DNA of 64,000 nt, from NCBI GenBank assembly GCA_019914995.1, contig CM034139.1, positions 3,822,461 through 3,886,460 of the forward strand, given 5' to 3'. Below the pieces are notes generated by a model. That model was not told the DNA's origin and searched no databases. It saw only the letters and a program-made list of their open reading frames with translations. Within the stretch, counting starts at the first letter, position 1, and each line of letters opens with the position of its first letter. This DNA is from Acanthochlamys bracteata (lineage: Eukaryota; Streptophyta; Magnoliopsida; Pandanales; Velloziaceae). Position numbers and translations under genes: made by a program. Shown here one piece after another: positions 23,010-33,240 of the stretch.

Positions 23010-24245
23010 ATTGAAATAATTTTTTATTTCGATATACGGTCTGATTTTTAATTATGATTATTATACGATGATTTGAGAGGTTTTGCATTTACGCGCAATG
23101 CACGTGTGCATGCCTGTGGCAGTAAATGTTTGTGAGCGCTTTTCAAGGAAGGAACGAGTAGATGATTTTAATTAGAAACTTTTGAGAGTGTTTAAATAAA
23201 AGTTTTTCAGAAAAATCCAAACTTCTTGTAAAATTGAAATATATATAATATATAATTTGTTATATTTTTCCAAAATTTAAAAACTTAATATTAAAAATTT
23301 ATTAAAATATTACTTCATAAAATTTGAAAAGTAATGTTAAAACGAAACTTGAATTTTTTCAGTCAAAATTTTCATATATTTTATTTAAAGGGAAAATAAA
23401 AAATCATTTACATATCTTTCAATACATTTAATTTATTTTTAAAAATAATTAAAATACCAACTTTACTTTTAATTTATTTTTTAGAAAATTCTAATTTCTA
23501 TTTATTTTATGTAGGACGAAAATTCAGTTAGGGACAAGTCTATCGCATTTCTTCTTCTTATAACTTTAAGCAGCATTAACTACTCTCCATGTGAAAACTT
23601 CTGCAATGCATGCTTGCATTTTTTGCAGAGACAAGAAAAACGTAAATTTTAGAATAAAATTTTCACAGATGAGCGGATGGGGATTATTGTACGTAGTGTT
23701 CTTGTTATCTTACTCATTGACGAATAATTATATATACTTTCATATATGTTTTAAGCATTTATTTTAAAAGCAGAAGATCTGGTCAGTTCTTTCTTAAATT
23801 CTGACCAAACTTTAAGGAGTTGCAATATATAAAGAGATCTGAAAACTAAACTCTAAACAATCTGATTAATCAAATTCGAATTTTAATATTTTGATTAGTT
23901 TTGGCTTTCTTCAAAATTGATAAAAAAAATTAAATAATTTTGAATCGGATTCAAAAGGACGTAAATCTCATCTATTTAATATGTATAATTATTTATAGAA
24001 TATATATTATTTAATAATTAAAAAATATTTAAATAATAATATTAATTTAATAAATTCAATTATTAAATAAATTTATTCAAATTTGATTTACTTATTAAAT
24101 AAATTAAATTATAATTGATAATTTTAATTTAGATAAATATATAAATTAAATTATAATTAAATAATTTTGATTCGATCGATTTGAATTCGACATGCTAATC
24201 TATAATGTCGTTCCTACCAAACTCTCGTATGTTGCGTCTAGCTTG

Positions 24246-24440
24246 TCGCGTTTGGCAGTGCATTTAAAAATTAATTTTTTAATTTTTTAATTTATATTTT
24301 TAAAAGCTTTTTATAATTTTTTATAAAATTTATTTAAAATTTTAAAAAATATAATTTTGTAAATAAAAAAATAAATTTTATTTTTAAAATATATAGAAAT
24401 ACTATTTATTTTAGAAAAATATTTTTAAAATACTTCCGTA
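24246..24440. repeat. MITE-like repeat, type A
   Basis: Begins GCGTTTGGCAGTGCATTTAA and ends near AAAATACTTCCG, whose complement CGGAAGTATTTT is a weak inverted match. AT-rich and non-coding. Confidence 0.45.
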
Positions 24441-25391
24441 GGCCTGCTGTATATATGTTTTCGGAACTTTGAAAAAGATACCTAAAGTTCCAGTGTAGTT
24501 ACTATACGTTAAAAGTTGAAAAACGTATAATTACGAAGTTCAAAACTAAGAGAACTGAGGTTTTATATTGACTATAGCAACTTTGCTATAATCAATATAG
24601 CAAATTAGAATAAACTTTTTTTATTATTTATTTTTTAAAATTTAAATAATAAACTCATTTATAAAATAAAAAAAATATTTTTTATTAAAAAAGTATTTTT
24701 TATTTAAAAAAAAATCATTCAATAAACAATCTCAAATTCTCCTATAGTCATTCCACTCTTTAAAAACATTCCGGCATTTTTAGTCGTCAATTAGGTGATC
24801 GAACGGTCATTATTCATTCTGTATTTTTTTGAGAAATAAATGATAAATTTAATCTCCACTCTTTCGATCGCTTGATCGAATCATAATTATTCGATCACTC
24901 ATGGCCGTAGGCGTGTTTAGCTTGAAGATAAAGTGAATGAAATGAATTTTTTAGAAATTTATTTATAAATTAAATTAAAAATAAAAAATATTTAATAAAA
25001 ATAAAATTATATATTAATTTAATATTTATAGTAAATTTTAAAATTAAATTTTTTTATAAAAAATTTTTATTTTAATTTTTGTATATATTTTATACTGAAA
25101 ATGAATTTTAAAAAAAATGAGTTTGGAGTGTTGGTAAAGACGCTCTAAGGGATAGTATATAAAATTAAGAATGTATAAAAGTGTACAAAACGAGGGAGGT
25201 GTTTATTTCCTAAAACATTATGAAAAGCTAAAGATGCGAACCATTAGCACTTCCTTAATTAACATCAATTAGCCTGATATTTGACTTTGACCGGACTAAT
25301 TTTACTTAAGTTAATCCCTCCAGTGTTTCAAATCCTAAAGAATTCAAAGAAAGAGATTACTTAATTTGCTTTTGCATTTACTTCAATTCTG

Positions 25392-25595
25392 ATGAATTCT
25401 TCTTCCTTCCCAAATGCCATTAATAAATTTATTCCTAATTTCTCTGAGAAATTTTCCGGACCTTTTTCTCTTCAGCTTAGGTTTTGTTATGCAGATAAAG
25501 AAACAAATAGAAGAACAAGAAAGCAAAAAGATTGTGTAGTGTTCGTGGGAAGTAGTAGTATTGCTCACAGTGCTCCCTGCTGGGAGACAGATTAA
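25392..25595 (+). CDS. Small open frame of uncertain status (67 codons)
   Basis: An ATG-started frame MNSSSFPNAINKFIPNFSEK... ends CWETD. It lies in one of the few less AT-biased patches of the spacer upstream of WOX9. I recognise no domain, signal peptide or relative. It could be a short peptide gene, part of a non-coding RNA, or chance. Confidence 0.15.
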   Translation: MNSSSFPNAINKFIPNFSEKFSGPFSLQLRFCYADKETNRRTRKQKDCVVFVGSSSIAHSAPCWETD

Positions 25596-26100
25596 TCAAG
25601 CTTCTGATTACGTTGAGTACTCTAAGAAACAGATTGTTAATTAATTTTGGGTTTGAGAAATTAACAAAGTTTGTTATAGAACTGTTTACAAAGGAAGGAA
25701 TGTATTTTTTTAATCTATATCTTTGAACTGATTAATTAACTGTTAAGTACGATGGATTAACTAATATTTATATATTCATCATATACAATCAGGTGTCAAA
25801 CACATATTTAACTTAAATACTTCACATATTTAATAAATTTTATACAGTAATTTATAAAAAATTTAATTAACTATGTAAAAACTTATAAAATGTAAATTTT
25901 ATACAATATAAAGTTTATATTCAAACTTTTTTTTAAAATTTAAATATTTTTTTATTTTAGAATAATTTTATTTGATAAATACTTTTTAAGTATTCTCTTA
26001 GACCGACCATGATAATCATTTAATAATTATCTTTAAGTTTTTTGGACTTTATTAGGAAACACGTAAAGTAAGTAAAAACTCACATATTTGTTGTTATTAT

Positions 26101-27379
26101 CATAAAACTTTGTTAAAAAATTAATTACAAAAAATTTAGAATAAACCTCGAGTCAATCAATCCAATTAAACTTCTTCCACCATGCCCCAAATTACTACCA
26201 CTACTATGACTCACAAAAGAAGAAATGAAAATTTTAATTAATTAAACCTATTGCAATTACTAACCCTTTTAATTCCTTCTCTTTCCATTTCACCATTTTC
26301 CAATCAAATTCTTCTTTGTTGCCTTCTCTCCCGGAACCCTCTTGACTTTCAAACCCTTTCTTTCTTTCTTTCACTTAACTCACTACACCAACCCCTTCTC
26401 GTCTCCCTATTTAATACCAAAACCATTTCTGTCTCTCTCTTCTTCTTCTTCTTCTTCTTCTTCTTCCCTCTCCAGAGGAAAAAAAAATCTAAAAAATAAA
26501 CATCAATCTTCATGACACTGCTGCTGTGTAACAGTAGGGAGTCTGAGAATTCAAAGAGTTGTTTTTCTTGCTTCTTTTACTTTGTTGTTTCTTGTATATA
26601 GTACTAATAAAGCAGAAGAAGAAGGGGTTTTACTTTGTCTTTGCTTGCCTTGGCAATCGAGGGGAATTCCAGTGTACTTTTGAGTAGTAGAGAAAGAGAG
26701 ACTGATTCATTTTTCATTCATGGGCATCAGTGCTCTGTTTTAAATGCCACTGCTACTAAAGTTGTTTCTACTTTCTAGTCCTGTCTATCTAACAAAGCTA
26801 TTACAGCTATAGGTATGGGACTGCGCTGCACTGCACTTCTCTGCTCTCTGTTCTGCTCTTCACTTCACTTTTTGATCTCAAACACCTTTCACTACTCTCT
26901 TTGATAAAAGTTTACCTTCTTTCTTTGTTCATCACAAAGGAGGGAAGCATGGATCCAACTGTTGGCATTAATGAAAAATTGCAGTTTAAGCTTTTAAGTT
27001 AATTTAGAATGTTGGGATAACTCAAACTTCTTCATGCGTTTGTGGTGGGTGGAGGTCTTTATAAGAGTAGTATAGGAGGAAGAAGAGGGGTCTAGATTTC
27101 TGTCTACCTACAAGAGAGTGTACTAGATTTGATATCTATCTATATAACAGGAGATTGATAGTTGATAGACAGGGATATATAGTATAGAACTACACATCTC
27201 ACACACACACAAAGAGGTCCACTATAACCACATCTATCTGTCTATCTCTTTCTTTTATTCTGATATTTATAAGTGTTTCACTCACTCTGTTGCAGAGTTC
27301 AGATAGTTTTCTTGATCGCCATCAGCAGCAACAGCAGCAGCAGCAGCAACAGATAATATTGACAACAGAGAGTGTCATC
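26101..27379 (+). promoter_or_regulatory. WOX9-like promoter and 5' leader
   Basis: Pyrimidine-rich DNA includes a run of TTC repeats at about 26440-26466. A TATA-like TCTATATAAC lies at about 27136-27146. A strong acceptor, CTCTGTTGCAG, ends at 27295, and a donor-like GTATGG at 26812 suggests an intron in the leader. Between 27295 and the ATG at 27380 is a CAG/CAA tract that stays in frame with the WOX9 start. The exact transcription start cannot be fixed from sequence. Confidence 0.4.
27323..27352 (+). repeat. CAG/CAA tract in the WOX9 leader
   Basis: Thirty bases of CAG and CAA triplets, ten codons, lie 28 bases before the WOX9 ATG and in its frame. As read from the canonical ATG they are untranslated; they would encode polyglutamine only if translation began further upstream. 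Confidence 0.85.
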
Positions 27380-29933
27380 ATGGCGTCGTCGAACACTAAT
27401 AGGCACTGGCCAAGTTTGTTCAAGTCCAAACCTTGCAACACTCAATGGCAGCATGACATGATCAACACTACTCTCTTATCCTCTGCTTGCCCTAAGTCTT
27501 CCTTCACTACTTCAGGTATATTCATACACGCATAGCCCATGCATCCATAATCTTTCCTGCTGCTTTTGAAGATCTGTATAACGAACTGATGATGATATGT
27601 TTCTTCCTTTCGAAGCAAATCTGAAGGGAGTTAACTGATCTCCTCAATTTAGTTAGAGATCTTCAGAATGATTAACTTCACTTCTAGTAACTCTTCTGTT
27701 AGTAAGTAGTTCATTTGTATACAACATAAATTTCACTGACCAAATTATTTCAGTTACACTGCTCGGAATCTCTCTGCTAAAAACATATATAACTCTCACG
27801 TTGACACGCGCTCGATCATTTGCGAAGAGAGAAACACACACAATAGTGAAAGAGAAATGTTGTCTGATTAAGCTTCTGGTTTATGCATATAATAATGTAT
27901 TAGGGTTAGGGTTTTCAGAGACTTAAAACATTTCTTCCTTTTCTTATCGATCAACAGGTTGTGAGGAAAGAACACCGGAGCCGAAACCTCGATGGAACCC
28001 GAAGCCGGAGCAAATCAAGATCCTTGAATCCATATTCAACTCTGGTATGGTTAATCCTCCTCGCGACGAGATCCGAAAGATCCGTGCTCAACTGCAGGAG
28101 TACGGCCAGGTCGGCGACGCTAACGTGTTCTATTGGTTTCAAAACCGAAAGTCCCGGAGCAAACACAAGCTCCGCCATCTCCAGTCTTCCTCTGCAGGTG
28201 GTCAGCAGCATTCTAAAACCTCCACCGTCGCTCCTGCAGCTACGTCGTCTTCGTCTTCGTGCTCTGACCGTTCATCTGGGTCTGATAAAACCACGACTCA
28301 GGCATCGATGGGTCTGATTAACAGTACCACTACTGCGGTGTCGCCGACTGCTTCAGTGAGTAATAACACTTGCTTCAGTGTCCCGGCAGAGTTTCCTGGT
28401 GGTAATGAGAACGGGTTGTTAGTGCAGACCCCTTTGCAGAACTACTGTTACTCAGCAGCGAACATCGAACTTTCAGGTGTTGCTGCCACTGTGCCAATGC
28501 CGCAGTCCTCTCTCGGAATCTGGACTGAGCTAGTCATGGGCAGCGGCCAAGATTTAAGCAAGACGTCAACTCAGTTGCACCAAAACTCTAACTACCCCGA
28601 GGCAACATTTGTTTCTGGTACTAATATTAACGTTCAGAACAATGTAACAGTCGCTCTTCCGAACATCCCTATCGGAGGTGGACGAGCTGCTGTTTCTCCT
28701 CCTGCAGCAACTGGTGTTACAGCTACAATCACTGCTCCTACTACTGCTACCGGTGTTGCTAGTACTCCTGTGATCAACGAAGATATCCAAGGTATGTTCA
28801 GCATTCAATTCCAGTCCATTTCCTACAAATTTTATGCATACTTCTCTTTTGTTGCATTGATTGTTCTGATAGCTTGAAAAGGGTTTACCTTCAAATCTTC
28901 TCAATCAATCATAGGATTGAATTGAGTTGTCACTCTTATAACAGTGTTGATAGTCACCTCAACCTCATTGTACAAGGCTTTGGTATTCCTTATGCCTCTC
29001 TCATTTTCAATGTACAGTGGAGAGTTTCCAGATCTTGTTTTGTCTCATTATATTTCCCTTTTTTTCATTCATGGGTCCAAGTCGAAGAACAATAACAAAA
29101 CAACGAATAGCTAGCTCAATGGAGAAAGAATTTGTTCTTCAGTAAAGCCAAGGACCATTAAAACTTGAAAAGAAAAATGTCAACATTTACACCTGATCTG
29201 GTTATTCCTTGAAGAAGATGTTGTACATATTATGAGAAAAACCAGTGGGAAAAACAGCGTGAAGACACCAAGCGATTGAAGGGATTGATAAGAAGAAAAT
29301 GCTCACTTGCAAACCTCTGTGTTGTCAAATCACTCTGAACATTCTCGATCTGGTTGCATGCGTACATTTGTTTCAATAGATTAGACATAGATTGATGTGA
29401 AACAATTTCTCTTAATTTTTTTGCCTTTCAACATCTTTCATATTCATCCGCATGCACTAGTGTTTGTGTATCAATACCTAAATTGAACGTGCGCATTGAA
29501 AAACTCTCTTCTTCTTCTTCCAATTGGGAATGTTGACCATTGTGTTTAGAATATAAAGATGAAAGTTAATCTAACAATAATGGTCATTGAATGCGAAGTT
29601 AATGTTTCGCTTCACTGTTGTGTGGCAATGCAGCAGGGATTCATGGAGCAGGTGCAACGAGGTCTTCTATCGTGTTCATCAACGGCGTAGCTTTTGAGAT
29701 TGCTGCCACCGCTCTGCTTAACGTGAGGGAGGCTTTCGGCGCAGAAGCCCTCCTGCTTAACTCCGCCGGCCATCCGGTCCCTGTGAATGAGTGGGGAATC
29801 ACTCTTCATCCTCTGCAGCATGGCTCTTCTTATTACTTGGTATGTGATTAATCATAAGCTTGTGAATTAACATACAAGTAGATCACACATTATAATTTGC
29901 GTTGATTGATTGTATTTGTTTGTGCAGGTGTAG
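27380..29933 (+). CDS. WOX9: WUSCHEL-related homeobox transcription factor, WOX9/STIMPY-like
   Basis: Exons: 27380-27515, 27958-28791, 29637-29839, 29928-29933; about 392 residues. The start [18 protein letters not shown] is the WOX8/9-clade N-terminus. The homeodomain (about 54-118) includes [40 protein letters not shown], and helix 3 [18 protein letters not shown] with the invariant W-F-N-R residues. A Ser/Thr/Ala-rich linker follows. The C-terminal clade motif (FINGVAFEI..., [37 protein letters not shown]) is complete. These nuclear factors keep meristem and embryo cells dividing. The last codons are split: a donor after YYL and acceptor at 29927 give V then stop; unspliced RNA would end VCD. 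Intron 2 ends in a tandem CAGCAG acceptor. The paralogue name WOX8 is possible. Confidence 0.95.
27900..27915 (+). promoter_or_regulatory. Telo-box-like motif in WOX9 intron 1
   Basis: The sequence TTAGGGTTAGGGTTTT lies about 42 bases before exon 2. Its complement contains AAACCCTAA, the plant telo-box bound by telomere-repeat-binding factors, which are known to help recruit Polycomb PRC2. A regulatory role at this gene is inference. Confidence 0.5.
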
Positions 29934-31007
29934 GAAAGTAAATTAAAGCAAAAGATTGGCGAAGAACGAAAGCTTAATTGCATGAATGTTCTTAGTAGTT
30001 TTTTTTTCTTAGAGAAAAATATGTTGGCTTATATATGCTATATGCATGACTACTGTATATGGATGTGCAATTGAAGCTTTGGTACTGTTTTGTTCAACTA
30101 CTTCATCAATTACAGTGGGATATTTGAACTTGTTTATAAAATAAATTATTAAAAATTAAAAATATTATAATTTTTAAATAAAAATTTATTTTTATTTTAA
30201 AAAATAGTAATAAATAGTAAATTTTATGATGTAAAATTTATTACAAGGTATATATCAAAAAAATTATTTAAAAGTATGTCATAAATTTGATACGGTGCAT
30301 TTATGTACCTTCAAGACGATCGATGCATGATGAATATTTTACATGGGGCAACTGAGTAGGCAGGTGCTGCATGGCTTCTTCTTCTATCTTTACGTATATT
30401 AATTCGACTCTACTGTGGGTATTTAATTTTATTCATAAACTTCCACACAAATATATAAAATATAAAACAAAGAGTAAACATGAAAATTTCATTGTTCATT
30501 GCAAGCTTATTTGGTTATTTCATTACTCTCAAATAAATAATTCACGCAGAACCTCAACCCGAGTAAAGAATTTGCGATAAGTTTTGGTAATTTGCTAAAG
30601 AACTCCCATATATGTCTACATTTTGGGCACGTTATTTGCTAAAACATTGTTCAAAAATAAAATTTTAAAAGTAACTTCTTAAATAATAAATTATTAAAAA
30701 ATTTTGTAAAAATTACAAAATAAATATAAAAAATTATTAAAATGATTTTTAAAAAGTTTACGTTAGGATAAAGTAAAAGAATGGAGCAACTGTAAGACAT
30801 TCTAAGTCTAAAAAGTTATGCAGAAAATCTTACGAAAGTTTTAAATTATTACATGTGTAGCAACTATTATTCTTCCACAATTTCCAGATCTAACTCGTCG
30901 AATATGCTTCATGCAAAACGCACGTAAGGCCTTGTTATCAATCAAATAAAATCCAAAGTCCATGCAGATGATCATTATAGAGACATAATTCAATTGCTAT
31001 CAAATTC

Positions 31008-31212
31008 TTTTTTTTTTTTAAAATTAAGTTTGATAGTTTGTCTTTTAATTATCGTATATATTATTACTTTTATATCAAATTTTACTTTAAATATTTCAAT
31101 TATCACTCTAAATTTAATTTTTACTAAACTCTATTTTTATCAAATTTTATATTCATAAAATAAAATTTAATTCTACAAAATTTACTTTTATGTAATTTAA
31201 ACATGCCTTAAG
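31008..31212. repeat. MITE-like AT-rich repeat, type B
   Basis: Contains ATCAAATTTTACTTTAAATA, TCAATTATCACTCTAAATTT and a right end ATTTAAACATGCCTTAAGGC. The same word pattern occurs at 7480-7891, 15640-15935 and 20999-21115. Non-coding. Confidence 0.4.
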
Positions 31213-31315
31213 GCTATATGTCCTACCTAAGTTGAAGTTCAAATTGCAACAACAATGTTATATTTGGTATTGAAAATCATAGTTCAGAAAAACGTATAAC
31301 AACTTTTTAAACTAT

Positions 31316-31512
31316 TATGTTTGTTTGAGCTTTTTTTCAAACACTTTTTTTTAATTTTTTATTTTATAATTTTTAATACATATTTTATAAATATTTAAAA
31401 AATTTATTTAAAAATTTAAAAAATGTAAAAAAATTCTACGTAATAAAATTTTTTATTACATATTTTTTTATTTTAAAAAAATTTTATTTTATAAATAATT
31501 TCAAACGCACCT
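31316..31512. repeat. MITE-like repeat, type A
   Basis: The left end TATGTTTGTTTGAGC and complemented right end TAGGTGCGTTTGAAATTATT share the GTTTG terminal word in inverted order. AT-rich body of about 200 bp. Confidence 0.45.
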
Positions 31513-32255
31513 AAATGAAACGATGTAAGAAATAAGACCGAACAAACTCTGGTTTACTTCAACCAAATGTAATTTTTTGAGTAACCTTTTATTTTATTTT
31601 ATAAATTTATTTTCTAAGAATTTTTTTAGAAACTCATTTTCATAACACTTTCGGATTATATTAATTTAGAAATGTCTATCCCTAGCGTAAATGTAAAACT
31701 TTTATTTGTAGGAAGCTGGTCGTGCTTAGTCTAACTTCAGAACACTCACATATTTACAATACTAATCCTAACTACCCAGCAGTTCTTAAAGAGAGTTTAA
31801 TTCAAAGGTATTCCTTCACCGGTATAATTTGCTTCTATTAATTAAAAAATCACTTCTGATGTATTTTCAACCTATATAAAAAAATTAAAATAAATACTTT
31901 TAACTTATTTTTTCTTAGAAAGTAATACAAAAATTAAATTCATTTCTAACAATATTATTTATACTAATTAACTTTCTAGTGACTAACTTTCAGCATAAAA
32001 GAACACGTTCTAATTAAATTACTATCGTGGATATATTTGTATATTTTTTAATGTATTTTTTTGAAATAGAAAACTTTTTTGTTTTGTTTTAAAAAATGAG
32101 TTATACTCTTACAACGTAAATTTTTTTATATTGTCTAAATATTTAAATAAATTCTATCAAATATTTTATTAAAAATATATAATAAAAAATTAAAAATGAG
32201 TTTTCAGGGAACTTGCTGACAAACGCATCTTATAACACCTTTGTAACCAAACTAC

Positions 32256-32500
32256 TTGAAACGTTTGGCATTCCATTTCAAAAAAATAGCTTTTTAATTT
32301 TTTTTAGTTTAAAATTTTCAATACACTTTTTACAAGCTTCTAGAGAATTTATTTAAAGATTTAAAAAGTATAAAAATATTCTACATAGTAAATTTTTTTA
32401 TTATTTATTTGTATTATTTTTTTGAGATAAAAAAATAATACTTATTTAAGAAAAACATTAAAAATATCTTAGAAAAGTTTAATTCAAAAATATTTCCAAA
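32256..32500. repeat. MITE-like repeat, type A
   Basis: The left end AAACGTTTGGCATTCCATTT and complemented right end GAGGAGTTTGGAAATATTTT form imperfect inverted ends. AT-rich, non-coding, just upstream of the RABA1 promoter. Confidence 0.5.
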
Positions 32501-32682
32501 CTCCTCAAATCACGGCTACATCCAGCCCATTTAAAATAAACCAGCCCAATTATAAAAGCACACAAGTGAGTCCTTCAACTGAGCACGATAGGCTCTTGAT
32601 TCGATAACGACAGGGCGCTTGGTCACTTGTCTCCGCTCCATGAAACATTGAAAAAGATAAAAAGCAAAGACCATCATAGCAC

Positions 32683-32690
32683 CCACGTGG
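32683..32690. promoter_or_regulatory. G-box upstream of RABA1
   Basis: CCACGTGG is a palindromic G-box core bound by plant bZIP and bHLH factors. It lies about 550 bases before the Rab start codon. Functional use is inference. Confidence 0.4.
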
Positions 32691-33240
32691 GCTACCTCTT
32701 ATAAAAAACCATCACCGTCGATTAACTTCCATAATTTCATCTTGACCGTTGATATCTTATAGGCCGGATCGGCTTCGATCTGGCCCACCCACAAACTGAT
32801 CCCAAAGCCCGTGAGTTCGTGCGTCTGTGACAGCCAAGCCTGTTCCATTTCCAGCTACCAAAACTAATTAAAAGTTTTTATCTATTTTGCATTTAGTACT
32901 TATAATATTAGTGGTAATATGATAATATATACAATTAGTTGGTATGTTAATGCAAACTTAAAACATTTTAACACAAGCATCATAAACTCATTTGTTTCTC
33001 CACCGTCGGCCTGCTCCCGATCTCTGCGCTCTCTCCTTCATTTCTCTCTCGAGCTGTTTCTGTTGATATTTCTTCTTTCTCCATTTTCGTTCTTGTTCGC
33101 TTTTCTTGTTAAGTTGTCGTCGTTGTTAGATATCCGGCGACGGTAAACGCCGGCCGGCAAAAAGTTGTGTTATAGAATTAACAATCTTTGATTGATCTTC
33201 TGCTTCGTTGTTGTTGTTTTTGTTGTTGTTGTTTGGTGGG

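Larger units (their letters stand above)
20113..26100. other. Long AT-rich intergenic region rich in small repeats
   Basis: About 6 kb without a supported gene. It holds type A repeats at 21232-21484, 21518-21728, about 21860-22022 and 24246-24440, an inverted-repeat element at 22322-23009, a similar patch at about 23868-24200, and type-B-like sequence at about 20999-21115. Much of the rest is A/T homopolymer-rich. Confidence 0.6.
29934..33240. other. Spacer between WOX9 and RABA1 with repeats and the Rab promoter
   Basis: The WOX9 3' region runs to about 30110. AT-rich DNA then holds a type B repeat (31008-31212) and type A repeats (31316-31512, 32256-32500). The RABA1 promoter and leader occupy about 32520-33240, with a G-box and a pyrimidine- and TTG-rich leader. 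No other gene is supported. Confidence 0.55.

Noticed and set aside
27900-27915. Interstitial telomere array
   Set aside because: Only about two and a half repeats are present, too few for an interstitial telomere; treated as a telo-box-like motif.
28566-28904. Minus-strand frame across WOX9 exon 2
   Set aside because: Shadow of a Ser/Thr/Ala-rich coding region; it has no family match, while the plus strand is WOX9.
29612-29851. Unspliced WOX9 end (VCD) as the main C-terminus
   Set aside because: A good donor and acceptor give YYLV-stop, which matches the usual end of WOX8/9 proteins; the unspliced form is kept only as an alternative.
33208-33240. Upstream extension of RABA1 (leucine-rich leader in frame)
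   Set aside because: No ATG precedes 33241 in this frame and family proteins start [11 protein letters not shown]; the leader is TTG-rich untranslated sequence.
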